A stretch of DNA of 64,000 nt from Dipylidium caninum (taxonomy: Eukaryota > Platyhelminthes > Cestoda > Cyclophyllidea > Dipylidiidae): positions 496,001 through 560,000 of the forward strand of contig QEYB01000936.1 of the NCBI GenBank assembly GCA_017562135.1, given 5' to 3'. The position numbers and the translations under genes were made by a program. A model generated the notes under the pieces. That model was given only the letters and a program-made list of their open reading frames with translations, was not told the origin of the DNA and made no database searches. This document shows positions 47,472 through 61,137 of the stretch, piece after piece (the first letter of the stretch is position 1; each line of letters begins with the position of its first letter).

Positions 47472-48717
47472 GAACAGAACTCCTAATATATTGTATCTTT
47501 TTAACTGTTCTGCTTGTAGATATATTTGCTTTGTGCACTCACTCCCTTGCATTTTATTATTTGAAAATCTATAACACAGTGCATACAACAATCAACTTCT
47601 ATTCTGTGACAGCATTTCAATGCGAAGTGGTGTATAGAAGTCAAAAAATAAGCGCAACATTTGAGCAGGTGGGTTTCACTGATGCAACAACACTTCCTTT
47701 TTAGCAGGTTGAAATTAGGCAAATATTTGCGGTGTCACCTCGTCCTGGCGCTTACACTGATTCTGTCGTCCGCGAGATTGTTGAGTTCACCCAAACAGGT
47801 GGCTTCATGACCTGTTGAGAAAATGATAGCGGGTAAAAATAAACGAGTTTGGAATTCACAAACCCGTTTAACACGTTTGTTTACTGAGAGAATTGCCGAT
47901 AGCCGTTGGGAAGATTATTACATCGATAGGCATCTTGTAAAGAACCAATCGCCCCGGTTCAAACCATTTAACTTCTTTAGCCACGGGGATTGTAGCTCTA
48001 CACAAAGAATTTATTGCAAGTACCCGGTTTCCCGGGTGTGCTTTTTACGAGCTGATGTGGGAGACTGCGGAGGCCAGACGCTAATTGTGCCGCCTGAATT
48101 AACTCAGCGTGAGATCGATGAGTCAATACTTTTCGATCTGTCCAGATTCAAATCCACATACACACGATCTAAAAGGACGTCTCTATATTTGGGCCGTCAT
48201 CGGACCGATGTCCTGCTTTTCCGCTTTATTATTAGCCGCAATGGCGGAGACAAAACAAGTCGAGGGCAGGAGGACACTGCCGACCAGTTGTCGCTCCCCG
48301 CCCCCTATTTTCTTCGGCACCAACACCGCCCAGCCACTACCACCTCCACTATGTGCTATAAACCGTAACGATTGCTCACGTGTGCAAAACCTTCGGCGGT
48401 GCAAATCGAAGATCCGAAATACGCACTTCCTCGATGGGGTTTTACCGGACGAGCACATAAATGCAGTACGAGTCAGGGAAAAGACGCCTCAATGTCCAAT
48501 CATCAGACAGCCTTGGGCCTCAATCATTCATTGGCTGGGGTTGGTGTAACGACAGCAACTCGGCCACCAATCGAATCGATCGTCGGCACGCGCTTCCTGT
48601 GGTCGCGCACAAACAATCGTTGTGATCTCGTGCTAATTCTTCGTTCGATTTTTTTGTCATCTCTGCTGTTTCGTGTAAATCGATTGATTGATTGAGTGAT
48701 TGACCCTATAACCGCGT
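47472..48717 (+). other. Spacer / probable 5' region of ONECUT
   Basis: Between MRG15 and the first ONECUT ATG. A plus-strand frame at 47823-48368 has no recognisable domain and may be chance or part of a 5' leader. No other feature was supported. Confidence 0.4.
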
Positions 48718-51700
48718 ATGGATTTCTCAGTTTCCCAATTCACCGGAGACTCGGGCGTCTCCGAGGCCAAGGGATCACCGTTGGCACTGGTAAAGAATAA
48801 TTTCTCTGATACGGATGGAAACATTAATTATGAGTCCACGACAGAGGCTGTCGAGATATTTCGACAGTTGCCCACTAACATGTATGCCAATATTGTGTCC
48901 GGGTACCCGCGTCCTGAGGCCTTTTCTCGTTCTTGTTTCCCTTTATGCTAACGTCAACACTGGTATGATGTCAACGTCTGACGGAATTTCTTTTTTTCCC
49001 TACGTGGGAACGATTTCACAACATCCCTCGCAATCTCAGCTTCAACCATTGCACCGTCAAGGAGAGGAAGATGGTCAATTGAAATCTGTTTGTTCTACCA
49101 CCAGTTTGCGTAGCGCTTCAGTTAGTGGTCAGAACTGCTACTTCTCCGGCGAAAATGCAGATTTTGTTACAGAAAACGATACGGTTGCTAACGTTGATGA
49201 CGCCTACAAGTACGAAACATTGAACAGCTTTAAGGACCCGGAGGAAGAGGATGAAGAGGAGGAGGTTTCTTGGAACTCAATTAGACGAAGTTTTACCTGA
49301 ATGGACAACAGGTTCAGGCGTTATCAGCACATCTGCTGACAGTGTAGGGCAGCCTACAGAGATCTCGAGAACTCCTACAAACCACACCTACGCCACGACA
49401 GCGGACCATGAGGGTCTCTTGGACTGCTCTAATCGCAGTTCAGCTTCGAAGACTTATGACGAAACCGGAGGCGACTATTGCTCGACCGACCAAAGTCTCA
49501 GCATATCGCAGGATCAACAACCGACACAACATCAAGTTCAAAATAGTGACCAATCCTTCCACGATCCTTCAACAATGTACATGACGCCGGAAATGGCAAT
49601 TTCTACCAATCAACAGCCTAACTATCAACCAAATGTGTCCGGCTCTCAAACCACTGTCATGCCTTCCATGCTACCCTACCAATACCTCTCCTCCGGCTTC
49701 GCAGGAGGTGATCAAAATAGCGCTCCAATGGAGGGCATTATTCCTCAAAATTTTATCTTCACTGGTCAAAATTCAGCCACAATTAACCCTTACACAGGTG
49801 AAATGGCTACTTCCCAGTCTCTCAGCATGACCTCCGCCGATACGATGGAGCACTCTATCGAGAAGGATATCTACACTCGTAAGTTTCTCCTCGCCTTTTA
49901 ATTTCAACTTGTGGCTGAGCAGAAGAAGAGGTGGGTACCAACTCAACACGCCGAATGAAACGCGCGGGTGCACTATGTTATCGATTTTTGGCGTCTGGGC
50001 CTATGCGCAAGCTGGGAAATATCGATTTTTTTGACACACAAAGCGGACAGAACAGAAGGAAATTGCGGGAGTTTGTTAAAACGTGGAAAATGTTGCTATA
50101 CTTGCCTATCCGTAAAATACGTTTCTGAACGATTAGGTTGACCTCTTTTTCTCATCTTTCTACCTTCGCCTTCCGCATTTGGGATGTACTGAATGCCAGT
50201 ACTTTTGGAGTTCGGTTTATTATCACATTATACCTCGTGTTCAGACTTGACGAAGAATGTTAAAAGTGCACCAATTGTATGTCTGGTACGATGAATCGAG
50301 CTTTGTCTATGGATTCGATGGGGAGGGGGTAAGGGGTAATACCAATCGCTCGGTATTTTTGTGATTTTCAAAAAAAGATATCCTTATTGGGACTGCCTGT
50401 ATTCTAGATCCTCGACCGGGATCAGTGGATTCGTGGAGGGGCATTCAAAAAGGGATGGTGGTAAATGCTCTTGCCTCACAAAGTCATAGCGATATGCAGA
50501 TCGCTCAGATGTCGGATAGTGAGGAGTTGAATACGAAGGAGCTGGCTCAGAGAGTGAGTGCTGAACTAAAGCGCTACAGTATCCCCCAAGCTGTCTTCGC
50601 TCAGAGAGTGCTTTGTCGAAGCCAGGGTACTTTGTCAGATCTTCTGAGAAATCCAAAACCCTGGAGTAAGTTAAAATCGGGTCGGGAGACTTTCAGACGC
50701 ATGTGGAAGTGGCTCCAGGAGCCGGAGTATCAGCGGATGTCGGCACTTCGTTTAGCTGGAAAGTATCTACAAAATTCGTCAAGTGAGTGGTTTCTCTCTA
50801 ACTAACAAATTTAGGCATCAGAACTCTGGTGTATGCACTTTTATCATAATAAATTGAAATAATCAGGTCAAGTTTTGCACTGGAGATGAAATGCTTTACT
50901 TGACCGTGACATCTTGAGCATTATGTGGGGTTTGGTCTAACATCGCTCTCCAGGATGATTGTGATTTTTTTGGCTAGATCTTTCCGGTCAATTATGCTCA
51001 ATTTCATAATATATTTATGTAACCGGCTGTGGTGTGTTGTTATATAACGATATGTATTTTCTGTAAACTCGGTAAATGTTAAACCGCTATTATTGATGCG
51101 GGTACAGGATTCTGCTCTTGACGAAATACACCAAGTATAGTCGTAATATAGCAGTTGTTTAGTTACCATCTTTTTAATGTCTAAAATCGATTTCTTTCCA
51201 TGAGTAGTTGTGATAGGACTTGTCAATCTTTAACCTTTGGAAAAGTATTACAAGCTTATTCATACGACACATCTGTTAATCATGGAGAATTTCAACTTGT
51301 AGCTCGTCCCTGCAGGTCGATATAAATCAAGTATTAAAAGACATCTACAATAGAGGAGTCGCCAGTTCCTTGAGTAGTTGATAGGACAGAGGAGGAAGAA
51401 GAGCGAGGGTTAATCTCGACGCTGTTGGGAATTGGGCGCCTACCGTTTATCAGTAGCGGCTACTTTATCACTGGGTCTTGTGGCATATGATATGTCGCAT
51501 TCCGACTACCTTTGTTCCCTTTGTTGATAAATTCATAAGCCATGGTCCAGTCACTTGGCTTCTTGTGAAGTTTTCAACTATCCCAACTCATTCAAGCTCA
51601 TTTCGACTCAAATGACTATCGTTGATTCCATTCCAGAACTATTCAAAAAATATATGTATATTCTTCTTAGGCAAACGAAAGGATCAGGAAATTATGCCTG

Positions 51701-53088
51701 GTGTAGGAAATGAAGAAATCCGAGTTATTAAAAAGCCGCGCCTCGTTTTCACCGATATTCAGCGTCGCACTCTCCATGCCATCTTCAAGGAAACGAAACG
51801 ACCCAGCAAGGAGATGCAAGTCCGTCGTCTACTTGTTTCCTACTTTACAGTTAATGCGACACAGGGAAAGATGTAAATATTTGCTAAGATCATTGGAAAG
51901 GAAGCTGGATTTTCAAAGCTTCACCGTAACTATACGTTTAGTAGATCCCTTCGCGACATCATAGACTGCATCGAAAGCGGGAAATATTTGAAAGAGTAAA
52001 TGTCTCTTGCGGTTTTCCTGTGCCGTGAATATATGGATTTAATTAATCAGGAGATCCATTCTTGTTACTAGGAATTAAGCTGTTTTCCACCGATTTACCT
52101 TGGTTAATAATGATCTCCGATATGAATCTTGTAAACTTCGCTTAGTCTAGTTTCCTGGAGTGTCAGTCTCAAATGATTTCTAGCTATTATATGTTTACCA
52201 GTTGCACATTTCATTTCTCGACAGGCAACAATTGCACACCAGTTGGGGTTGGAGATCTCCACTGTTGCTAACTTCTTCATGAATGCTCGTCGACGCTCTC
52301 TAGAAAAGTGGCAAGACGGCGTAGATAGCAAGAATTCTTCCATGATTGATTCCCCTTCTCCACAGTCATCAGCCGATCCCTCTGAGGCACTTGCCACAGG
52401 TCCTGATGATACGGCATCGGTTGCGCATTTGGGTGGAGCTACCTACGTTCATCCAGGTGATATTACTGTTCCTTACACTAGTTCCGGTCAGAATTCGCTC
52501 TACGCCGCGGTCTCTATGGTTTCGGGTCAGGCCTCTAGTCAGGTGTATATGCACCACCCGGAATATTCATTCGCTCCCAGTCAACAACACTTTTTGTCGA
52601 ACCATGATCACTCGAGAATGGCCATTTATGGTAAAATTGGCAGTTCTACGGGCTTTCAGCCGCACTACTTTGCACAATATCATCAGGAGCAACATCCTCA
52701 GCTTCAAACTGCTCCTATAATGGTGCAACAGCAACAGTCTCAACACCAACAACACCCACATCAGCATCATCATAATCACCAACAGCAGCCGAGTTCCCTA
52801 TTTGATCTTCGTCGCCTGGCCTCGGCGTCACATCTAGATCCGCGTTTCCTGGCAACAGCGACGGAGTTGAGTGCCAGCCATCAATCACTACGCGATCAGG
52901 CTCTCGAAATCTGCTCCAATATGGCAGCGGCAGCTGCAGTCGCGGCCGCTAATGCAAAATTCACTTCTGCTACCACGACAACAGACACCCAGTTCTTGAA
53001 ACAAGAAAGCAGAAACTGCTGTACCATCGGAGGAAGACTACTTGGCAGAGCGATGAGGTTGGAAAGGGTGACAAAGTGGTGTAACTAA
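48718..53088 (+). CDS. ONECUT: ONECUT-family transcription factor (CUT domain plus homeodomain)
   Basis: ONECUT/HNF6 proteins are nuclear regulators of neuronal and endodermal differentiation. N-terminal exon about 48718-49878, acidic and Ser/Gln-rich. CUT exon 50408-50782 (KELAQRVSAELKRYSIPQ, FAQRVLCRSQGTLSDLLR, NPKPWSKLKSGRETFRRM). Homeodomain exon A 51671-51819 (KKPRLVFTDIQRRTLHAIF, RPSKEMQ). Exon B 52225-53088 (ATIAHQLGLEISTVANFF, MNARRRSLEKW), followed by a ~250-residue tail with Gln/His-rich (HQQHPHQHHHNHQQQP) and Ala-rich parts. Splice phases fit across the CUT and homeodomain exons. The CUT-homeodomain linker carries extra residues (GKYLQNSSS). The N-terminal part is spread over three plus-strand frames with two +1 shifts (near 48920-48950 and 49255-49270). 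These may be introns (possible donor TCCGG/GTACCC, acceptors ACCACCAG or GGGCAG) or insertion errors. Confidence 0.94.
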
Positions 53089-54700
53089 GTTTATTCGTCC
53101 TAGTTAATATAATTATTAAATAAGATAATTTTGAACACAGTGCCGAATCTACAAATATTACCAATATATTCGTATATAAGTAACATGTTTAAAGGAGTGA
53201 GAAATGGAAGAGGACCTTGCCATTTGTGTATGTAATATGAAGCGCCTGCCCTTCTTTTATCCCCCTCCTACCTCGTCTGTATCCCTACCGGTTGATAAGG
53301 TACGAAATACTTTTCCACCCACTTTCCTCTTCCTGCGCATATTTCTCTCGAACTGCCTTGTTAGAATTATTCTTGTTATTGTGTGTGTATGTATGTATTT
53401 CTGTGTATGTGTGCGTGGCTTCTGGTTTGCCTCGGCATTTATTAATGATGGATTTTTCAATTTAAAGTTGGTGAAAACACTTTAAAAGAAACTCTTTTCC
53501 ACATTTTTCCTTGATTTCTTATTTTGTTAATCCGAAGGTTCGTTTCGTCAATGTGGAGTTGAATACAAGTGTTCTAAGCTAGACAAACTAATCCAATCTA
53601 TAGCTGGTCAACCACTACTAGCATTTTTTTGGTAAATCTTGGAGTCGAAATAGTTTGGCCTCGTTCTGGTCATCGACAATGATGGAACTGGTCAATTTCT
53701 GCAGTCGTCCTAAAGTTTTGGAATATTCACTGGTATATACTCTAAGTAGTTTCCTATTCAAACCCGCAAACGTTTAGACTATAAACAGTAGGACTTTTCG
53801 AGGGTAGTAATGTCGTCCGCCTCACAGAGAAATGTGAGTCCAACTGACAATTTGATGGCATCGGTGAACAGAGTGATTTCCACTTCACAGTAATTTTTTT
53901 GCGCCGAAATGTTTGCTCATTTCCATAGGTGGGAGAGGTATTCTGGTCGCGAGGTGTAAGAGTTACTACAGAAAAAAGGCTCAGCGACTAGTTCCAACAG
54001 TTCGTGGAAGTATGCGAAGTCTGCTTGACCATACCATGTGGTTTTAATCACCAAGCATGAACTCGCAAATGATTTTGAATAAAGCTCCGGAAGCGTGCTG
54101 ATCTTGTCAAAAGTAAACAATTAACAATTCATCGTGAAATTAGGCGTTAACGCTGTGCACATAAATTGAAAACTGAGGCAACAATGCGATTCATAACCTC
54201 CCTGATCTGTGCACAATTCCCTTCTACGCAGATGACCTGTAAGCGTGTTTTATTCTTAAGTGGATTTAATTTGAATTAGTATGAATGCATAATATTTTTG
54301 TGACAATATTATATGATGGTGTGATAAATGTAACAAATCGTAAAGTTCCGCAACACAATTTTCTAATCTAATATTCTAAGATGTATACTGCAAAATTACA
54401 GGCTTAATATACGTGTGCACGCCTACTTATTCTCTATTAAATAAATATTTATACCTGAAGGTCAGATTTCTAATTCGCGTAAAACGCATACGGTCGCAAA
54501 TTGGTTTCGCCCCAACCGGGTGTAGCCAATCCGCTTCTTGAAACATACAAAATCGACATCTCTTAGTAACATTTATCTCGTATGAGATATAAAGGACGGA
54601 AATTTTATTTCTGACGAAACCTACTGCAACTCAATCAAGTAAATCGTAATTTGTTTAAGCACTTTTAGATATTCTAGCGGGGTTCAAGTGTTTTGCTAAA
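53089..54700. other. Intergenic region after ONECUT
   Basis: AT-rich; likely the ONECUT 3' UTR followed by spacer. No gene, RNA gene or repeat could be supported. Confidence 0.5.
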
Positions 54701-57446
54701 ATGTTTAAAGAAAGCGATGATGATAGTAGGGACGCGATAGGTGGCGAGAAATGCAATAATGAGATGCACGTGAGCACCCCAACTCATCTTTTCGTATTCC
54801 ATGATAAACACGTATTTTTGATTAAAAGAAGCTAGTTAGAAGAGTATGCGGCAACACACGTGATTCAAGGATAGCAATTTGCCTTTTCGTCCACTCAGTT
54901 TGATTTTCTTTGTAGAATTTGTTATATCCTCAAACTTCAGCACCTATTGAGGCAATGAACCCGTAAGTAATTTCAGTCCTCTTTGCTCTGTAAAATCGAT
55001 TATGTTTTGTCCTCGTGTTTTTCACCGGCATATGTAATCTTTTAAACCCGTTATTAGCGCCTCTGACGAAATGGAGCGGAATGTGAAGAACGATTGCTCA
55101 AAGGAACACCTCCTCAGGATCATTGATTGTGAAAAGGTCAGTTACTTAGCAGAACACCTCTAATAACTGTTGCAAGTGTTAAGCAATAGAATAAATGTCC
55201 TTATTTACTCACACATTTACTCAACTTTTGATGTGATTTGATTAATTTTCTTCATTTGGTAGGCAACTTTTGAGGCTGAATATGCGCAGGAATTTGTGAT
55301 CGAAAAGTAGTTTTCTACTTGCTTCACAAAATAATTCTAAGAGCTTTATATGCCCATACAGAAAAATCCGAAAACTTAATCAAAGAAGATTTTACTGAGA
55401 ATACACGATTCAGTACCTTGGAAGAACAGCGGTTAAGAGATCTGTTAGCAGAAAAGACGCAGTGTCTCCATGATTTGGAAGAGAAATTTGTCAAAGTATC
55501 AGCCGATTTGGAGGTACTTTTGCTTTATTGCAAAATAAGCTAGCAGATGCTTCTTGGTGATTTTTATTTAATAGTTCGAGAATCCTCGACTTATCCATAG
55601 ATGAACGTCATGGATGTCCGTACAAAGAACAAAGTCTTGGAGACGGCTCTACTACGCAAACAAGAGTTGCTACAACGGATAATCTCGGAACGCGATACTC
55701 TTCGCAAAGAAAAGTCTACAGTGACATTGCGCCTTCAGGTGGCAGAAGATCAATTGCGCGATTTAGAACACAAATTAAACAGTCGAGTGATTGGTGTGGA
55801 AGTTGAAAAGGCTAAACTAACAGAAATCCTTGATGGTGTGCGCGCTGTTACGAAAACAGCAGAAGAAACGAGTTTGTGGATACATAGAAGCCTTAGAAAC
55901 GCTGGCTTTACAGTACCACAGCACCTACCCTCTAAGTACTCACCCATCTTGATCATCCAACGGCTTGTCGATAATGTAAATTACCGGATAATTACATTGA
56001 ATGATCCCATTTCATGCTTAGGCAAATCAACTATTGTCTGAGTTTCACGAGGTTTGCAAACAATGTGATGCATTTAAGAATGAAATTGCTAATCGGGAAA
56101 TAAACGAGACAAAATGCGTAAAACATCAGGAATATTTGCAGGAAGAAGTTGAAAAGTACGCCAGTGATTGTCAACGCATGGCAAAAGAACTTGGTGGGTT
56201 TTGTGTTTGAAGAACCTGACTCCGTTCATTCTCTAGAGCAAAGCCAAAAGCAATTGGCGCAATTACGACTTGAACAAATAAATTTACAAGGTGTAACGAA
56301 CAGTCATGGCGACCAAACTGGCCCGGTATGTTAACATTCTAAAATATTTAAAGGCTGGTCCGTAACTACGTCTTTCGATGCAGTTGTGTGATAAGTTAAA
56401 GGCTATTTCATCCACTTATGCACATTTATTTAGTTTCTGAAACCACATCGATTTTTTTATTTTTATTTCAATGGGAAGGAGAACTCTGCCACAACACCCA
56501 TATGGCATTGTGAACATCTCAGTCATGAAGGTCGGTGAGAAGTTTTTTAAATCTCATGTTTCATCCTATATTTCAGAAATATTCTCTGTAGGTGTTCAAA
56601 CGAATGGGACTTGCTTTGTCAATAGAGGAACAGTAAATGCCACGTTTTGTGTTAACAAACTTTGCATTTCCTAAAACTTTTTAGACTATTTCATACGTAT
56701 AGTTAGTGAACAAATATCTTTTTCCTGGTGTAGCAATCTAATGGATTTGTGACAAAGGCACATGAAGGGATGAAAGTGGGCTTTCGCGATCAGACTGAAG
56801 AGGTGATTGCATCGCTGAGCAAGCGTATCGAAGGTAACAAGTACATGTAATGTTATTATTCTCTTGCGCCCACAAAAGATGTGATTGCCATAACATTGTG
56901 ATGATTTTAACTTTATAGAAATTGGGAAAACGCGAAGAAACCTTGCGAGTAAGTTTAATAAAAATTTAAAATCATGAAATCAGTATATTAATTTATTTGA
57001 TCCCACTATAAGAATGTTGTACTAATTGGCCTTTTAGAAGCTACTGCGAGGTTGGAAGCCAAAGTTCAGGCAACCTCATCAGCGTCTGGTAATTTGTTAT
57101 CTTAGCATGAATCTTATTATCGGTTACTAAGTACGCTTGACATATTAACGCCACGAATACTGTAGTCAATTATGGCGGAAAAGTGACAGGGAGAAGAATT
57201 TATTTTCCTGTTTTGTCACTAGATATAACTCGGGATGTTCTGCAAGTTTTGCTTAACGAATGGCCTACTAATGAACCGTACGAAAGAATCCAAGTATTTT
57301 TTTCATTACCTTAGAATTTGTCTTCTTCGTTTTGAATTAATTTAATATTTGTATGTTTCGCCGCCTAGATAAACCCGAATAATTGTTGCTATTTGCCCTA
57401 GAGAGCTCACAGGCGTTGTGTGCGACATGTGAAAATGAGAGAAGGT
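54701..57446 (+). CDS. Unrecognised coiled-coil protein, probably incomplete at the 3' end
   Basis: I do not recognise the family. A chain of small exons with canonical splice sites can be read: 54701-54769 (MFKESDDDSRDAIGG), 54916-54962, 55058-55136, 55263-55306, 55362-55513, 55601-55975, 56022-56193, about 56238-56328, 56480-56528, 56593-56634, and further exons near 56734-56833, 56918, 57037, 57223 and 57407-57446. Most of the product is charged heptad-type sequence (STLEEQRLRDLLAEKTQCL; LLRKQELLQRIISERDTLRK; KHQEYLQEEVEKYASDCQRM), indicating long coiled coils. A short non-coiled segment (SLWIHRSLRNAGFTVPQHL) interrupts them. The last readable exon has a Cys pair (CATCENER). One junction (55306/55362) is off by one base at an A-run. 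It could be a centrosomal or cytoskeletal protein, but nothing decides that. Confidence 0.7.
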
Positions 57447-58589
57447 AAATGCCTTACCCATATTGCCATTAATACGATGATTTTTATAACTATCAGGTGC
57501 GACATAAAATTTCTGGTTATTTTACTCTGGAAACCAAGTTGTAAAAGCTTATTAATGCTTCTGAAAGCCTCTGCAAGTCATGATTTTATGGATGATCGCA
57601 CAATCTACGTCTGATTTTTTTCATCCATGTATTATATGAAATGACGAAAAATTATAATTCTTATGTTTGTCCATTTAAAAAGTGGTGGGGTGCGTTTGGG
57701 CTTCCGAACAGTTCAGTTGTACCCGACAGTCCCAAATAATTTCCACGATACTTTTTCTCTCCTAACCAAGTCGATTTTCACTCCAGCAGGAGCTCATAAA
57801 CAGGCGTTTAGTATAATGTTGTTGGCCTTAGAAACGTAATTGGTGCCAGGTACTTGATTTTTCTTAGTACATAATAGAATGCAGTTCAACGTGTCCATTG
57901 GCATGTGATTGTAAGAAATTTAATTTGACGTGCTTAAGTGAAAAGCAACAAGCCCTTCTTAATATTCTCGCTCCGAAGTGCGCACAAGTATCTTTGCCCT
58001 TACCTTAAGTGACATCTTGTCAAGTGGTCACGCTTTTTTACGTCTCGAGTCATCAGCACTATTGTGTCATACAGAGGAGAGCCTATTTTTTCAGGTGGGG
58101 TCTATGTCAAAAGCGAGTTGGTGGTGCGGTCTTACTCGTCATTCCTTTATTCACTTTTTAACGGTAGATAAAATGACGGGAAGCATAACAACGAGGGTAA
58201 CATTGAGATGAAAATAACAGTAACCGGTAGCAAAAGAATGGCGTGTAGATATACCTAAATTATAGGAATAACTAACGATGGCACGTAATCTTCTTATATG
58301 AGTATGTTTGATGTTTAGTAACGTAATGTGATACCTCTACTGAATGACACATTGGATATCATAATGGCTAAAATGGGACGTGCAACAATGTTTGATTTCA
58401 TATAAAAATGTGGAAAAGCTTGGTTGCTCAATGAAAATTTCGTCAAAAGTCATATCCATGTGAATCTGGTGTTTTCTTTATGCATTACAAAATTTCGTAT
58501 GAGATCAAAAAGACTCAAAAAAGGATGGTATGAAATAAATTTTCCTTTGTCGAGGGCGGTGCTTTGCGAAGTGGGTGAGACAGAATAAT
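57447..58589. other. Region after the coiled-coil gene
   Basis: May contain its last exon or exons and 3' UTR, then the 3' end of the convergent STARD10-like gene. No additional coding region could be supported. Confidence 0.45.
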
Positions 58590-59630
58590 TCACATGAGAT
58601 CAGACCCTTCGACAGGTGAAGAGGTCCGATCGTTGTTTAAGGACTGCATACTATCAGCAGATGTTAAAGGATGTAGTGACTTATCCGGAACCTCCTCCTC
58701 ATCTCCAATTTTGCTAACTGCCGAGGCATTAAACACGACAACATCGGAGGGGTCCAAGGGTGGATATTCTTGCAGCTGTTGGAAATTAGCCCATGGTTTA
58801 AGGTCATGATCATGGCCGGCTTTCCAAGACTCGTATCTGAGTGCTGCATCGTAGAGGCGTTTTGTTATCATTGGTGCACACGTTTTCACCGCCGTGTTAA
58901 CTAACCAGGAAGGAATTTTGCCTAATGAGGAGGTGAGTTAGAGAAAGGGCGACAAATTAAACGAACCACGCGGATCGGAATGCGAAATGTATATGAAATC
59001 ACAGGAATTTTGATCCCGAGGTTTAATGAGGTAACCAGTGATGTATGAGATAGCCCTTTGAACACCCTCGATGGGTGGTTTTTTCTGGGAGATGAGCATA
59101 TAAAAATTTCAAGCTTACTTTATGCGCTACACTGTGGTTCATTATGATATAGACGTTTTTGTCCGCATACCAGGAGCGTTGATTAACAAAATCGCGGTCC
59201 TTCAAACCGAAAGGCGATTTAACTAGAGCAGTGGGCGATATCAAGTAAATTAAGTGGTGTTACGTCGGTAGTAACCAATTTCACTGTTTGGTGCAACATA
59301 GCATATTCTTGAGCCCTCTTTCATCGAATCATCCCATATTTTTCTGAATTCCGGATCTTGTAGGCTTTCATAGACATTGAGCGCGGAGACGCCATTGAAT
59401 AGAGCCTCAACCTGATGGGTTAACAATAAGAGGTTGTAATAAGTATGAAATCTTGCCTTGGCAGCTCTGACGTCATTACCCTCTACAACTTTTGTATATA
59501 CTTTGACAGGTAGTTGTTTGGATTTGCTGGAATAGCGCTTAGACCATCCATCTGTTTCGGTGGCTAGACTCGAGAAGTAATCGAAGTCTTTTGCCGTGGG
59601 GATTGTTACTTCCCCAACACTCGTTTTCAT
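58590..59630 (-). CDS. STARD10: STARD10-like START-domain lipid-transfer protein
   Basis: START proteins of this group shuttle phosphatidylcholine and phosphatidylethanolamine between membranes. Five exons on the minus strand: 59630-59457, 59411-59264, 59222-59119, 59084-58967, 58921-58590. They join in phase to 291 aa, the length of human STARD10. START domain from about residue 12 to 235: DFDYFSSLATETDGWSKRY, NVYESLQDPEFRKIWD, GYYRLKSPFGLKDRDFVNQR, NVYIIMNHSVAHK, AISYITGYLIKPRDQNSCDF, GKIPSWLVNTAVK, LYDAALRYESWKAGH. The tail is acidic and Ser-rich. The first intron is 45 nt with a GC-AG boundary (AAG/GCAAGA...ATCAG); the fourth is also 45 nt. The ATG at 59630 is the first Met before the START domain. 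Confidence 0.92.
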
Positions 59631-61137
59631 CTTGGGCTCGAGAAGAATGGCCTTGACATTGAAAGTGCAACCTTATATATAATTACTCACGGTTAATTTG
59701 AACTTGCGAAGAAAAAATAATATCAATGCTATGATTTGCAATTTATTATACTCACCATCATCCAGGCTTAGTAGATGTTTTATATACCGAGTATTCTTAA
59801 TTTTTTTTATTGTAGAAGTGAAATCCGTGCAATTTGGCACTATTGTACTTTTAAGATTTCTAGCTTATTCTTTACAATTAGAGTTCCAAGTTTCACCAAC
59901 GATAGCCACATCTCCTATATAGTGGCTTGATTGGTGATAGTGATGTTGTTGGGGAAATATTAACACTGATATATTTCTTTTTATTCTGTCTCATGTCTAT
60001 TTGTAATCAATTCCGTTCTAAAAAGATGATAGACCCTTTGATTTTATCCAAAGTTTGCAAAAATTTTTTAACCAGAATAGCAACTTTCGACAAGATTACT
60101 CGTTTTTCCGACAAGACATTAGAGTCCATTTATTAATGTAGACAATTTAAATTTAAGTCAATTGGGAATGCCACCAGACCTAAAGGTGCAAGGGAGACGA
60201 TGTAGTTTGCGCAAATCACCTGACGCAAAAACTACAGATTAGTCCTAGTTCTATGGATCTGACATTCTATAATGTGTTATTAAAGGAGTATGTCAAATGA
60301 GAGTCGACTAATAGTGCCGTGTCCGATGATGTATTAACGTGGTTTTTGTTTCTTCAGCCCCAACATTTAGCTTTTTCTTACACGGTGCTAGATTGTAACT
60401 CCAGCTCTAAAGTAAAGAAACAACAGTGAGCAAACGTATCTGATTTTCTTTTACTTTAATGTCACCTTCTACAAATACAAATATAATCGAAAATCAGGCT
60501 GCTTCGATAACTATCGCTTTTCTCTCCTACAATCTATCTTGACTGCTGATAAAAGGTGTCAATTTTTCTGAATTTAAACCCAATTTTTTCAAAAGCCAAA
60601 ACGAGTGCATCGTTTAAATTATAATTCTGTTATCACTCACAAGTGTCGAATAAAGTTACCCTTTAAAGAATCACGGTATACAAAATATCAGTAAGCAATT
60701 TGTCACGTTATTTCAAACATCGGGGCAAAGAGGAGAAAGGGATATGAAATTTAGGATTAATAGTTTGGTGTGAGAGAACAATTTTATAAACTATAAATAA
60801 AGAGTAATTTCGATAAATGGCAAATGGACAGAATTGTCAGGCACTGTAGGGGTGACTATTCTGCCCAGTTATTAAAATTTTATATACACTCAGATAAAGG
60901 TGCTTTCAAGGAGAAACACTTTGGCGCTTGCAACTTTAATATGTATGACTCTATAATGTCCTATTGAAATCAAAAATCGTTGTTCTCCCAACTTGCGGGT
61001 ATATAAATCAGTGTATCCAATTGTTTAACACCATCATCTGCAATGGCGGATTTTCTCCCATAAATTGGGACGCAGTTGGTTCTCGTGTCTCCTAGTCCAT
61101 AATATATCGTCTCTTTGTTTTCTCCGTCGCAATTCAA
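59631..61137. other. Divergent intergenic region, STARD10-like / PACSIN
   Basis: The genes point away from each other, so both promoters should be here. AT-rich. No coding region was supported despite short frames at 59698-60136. Confidence 0.5.

Noticed and set aside
47823..48549. Two overlapping plus-strand frames before ONECUT
   Set aside because: No domain, no supporting splice sites; treated as spacer or leader.
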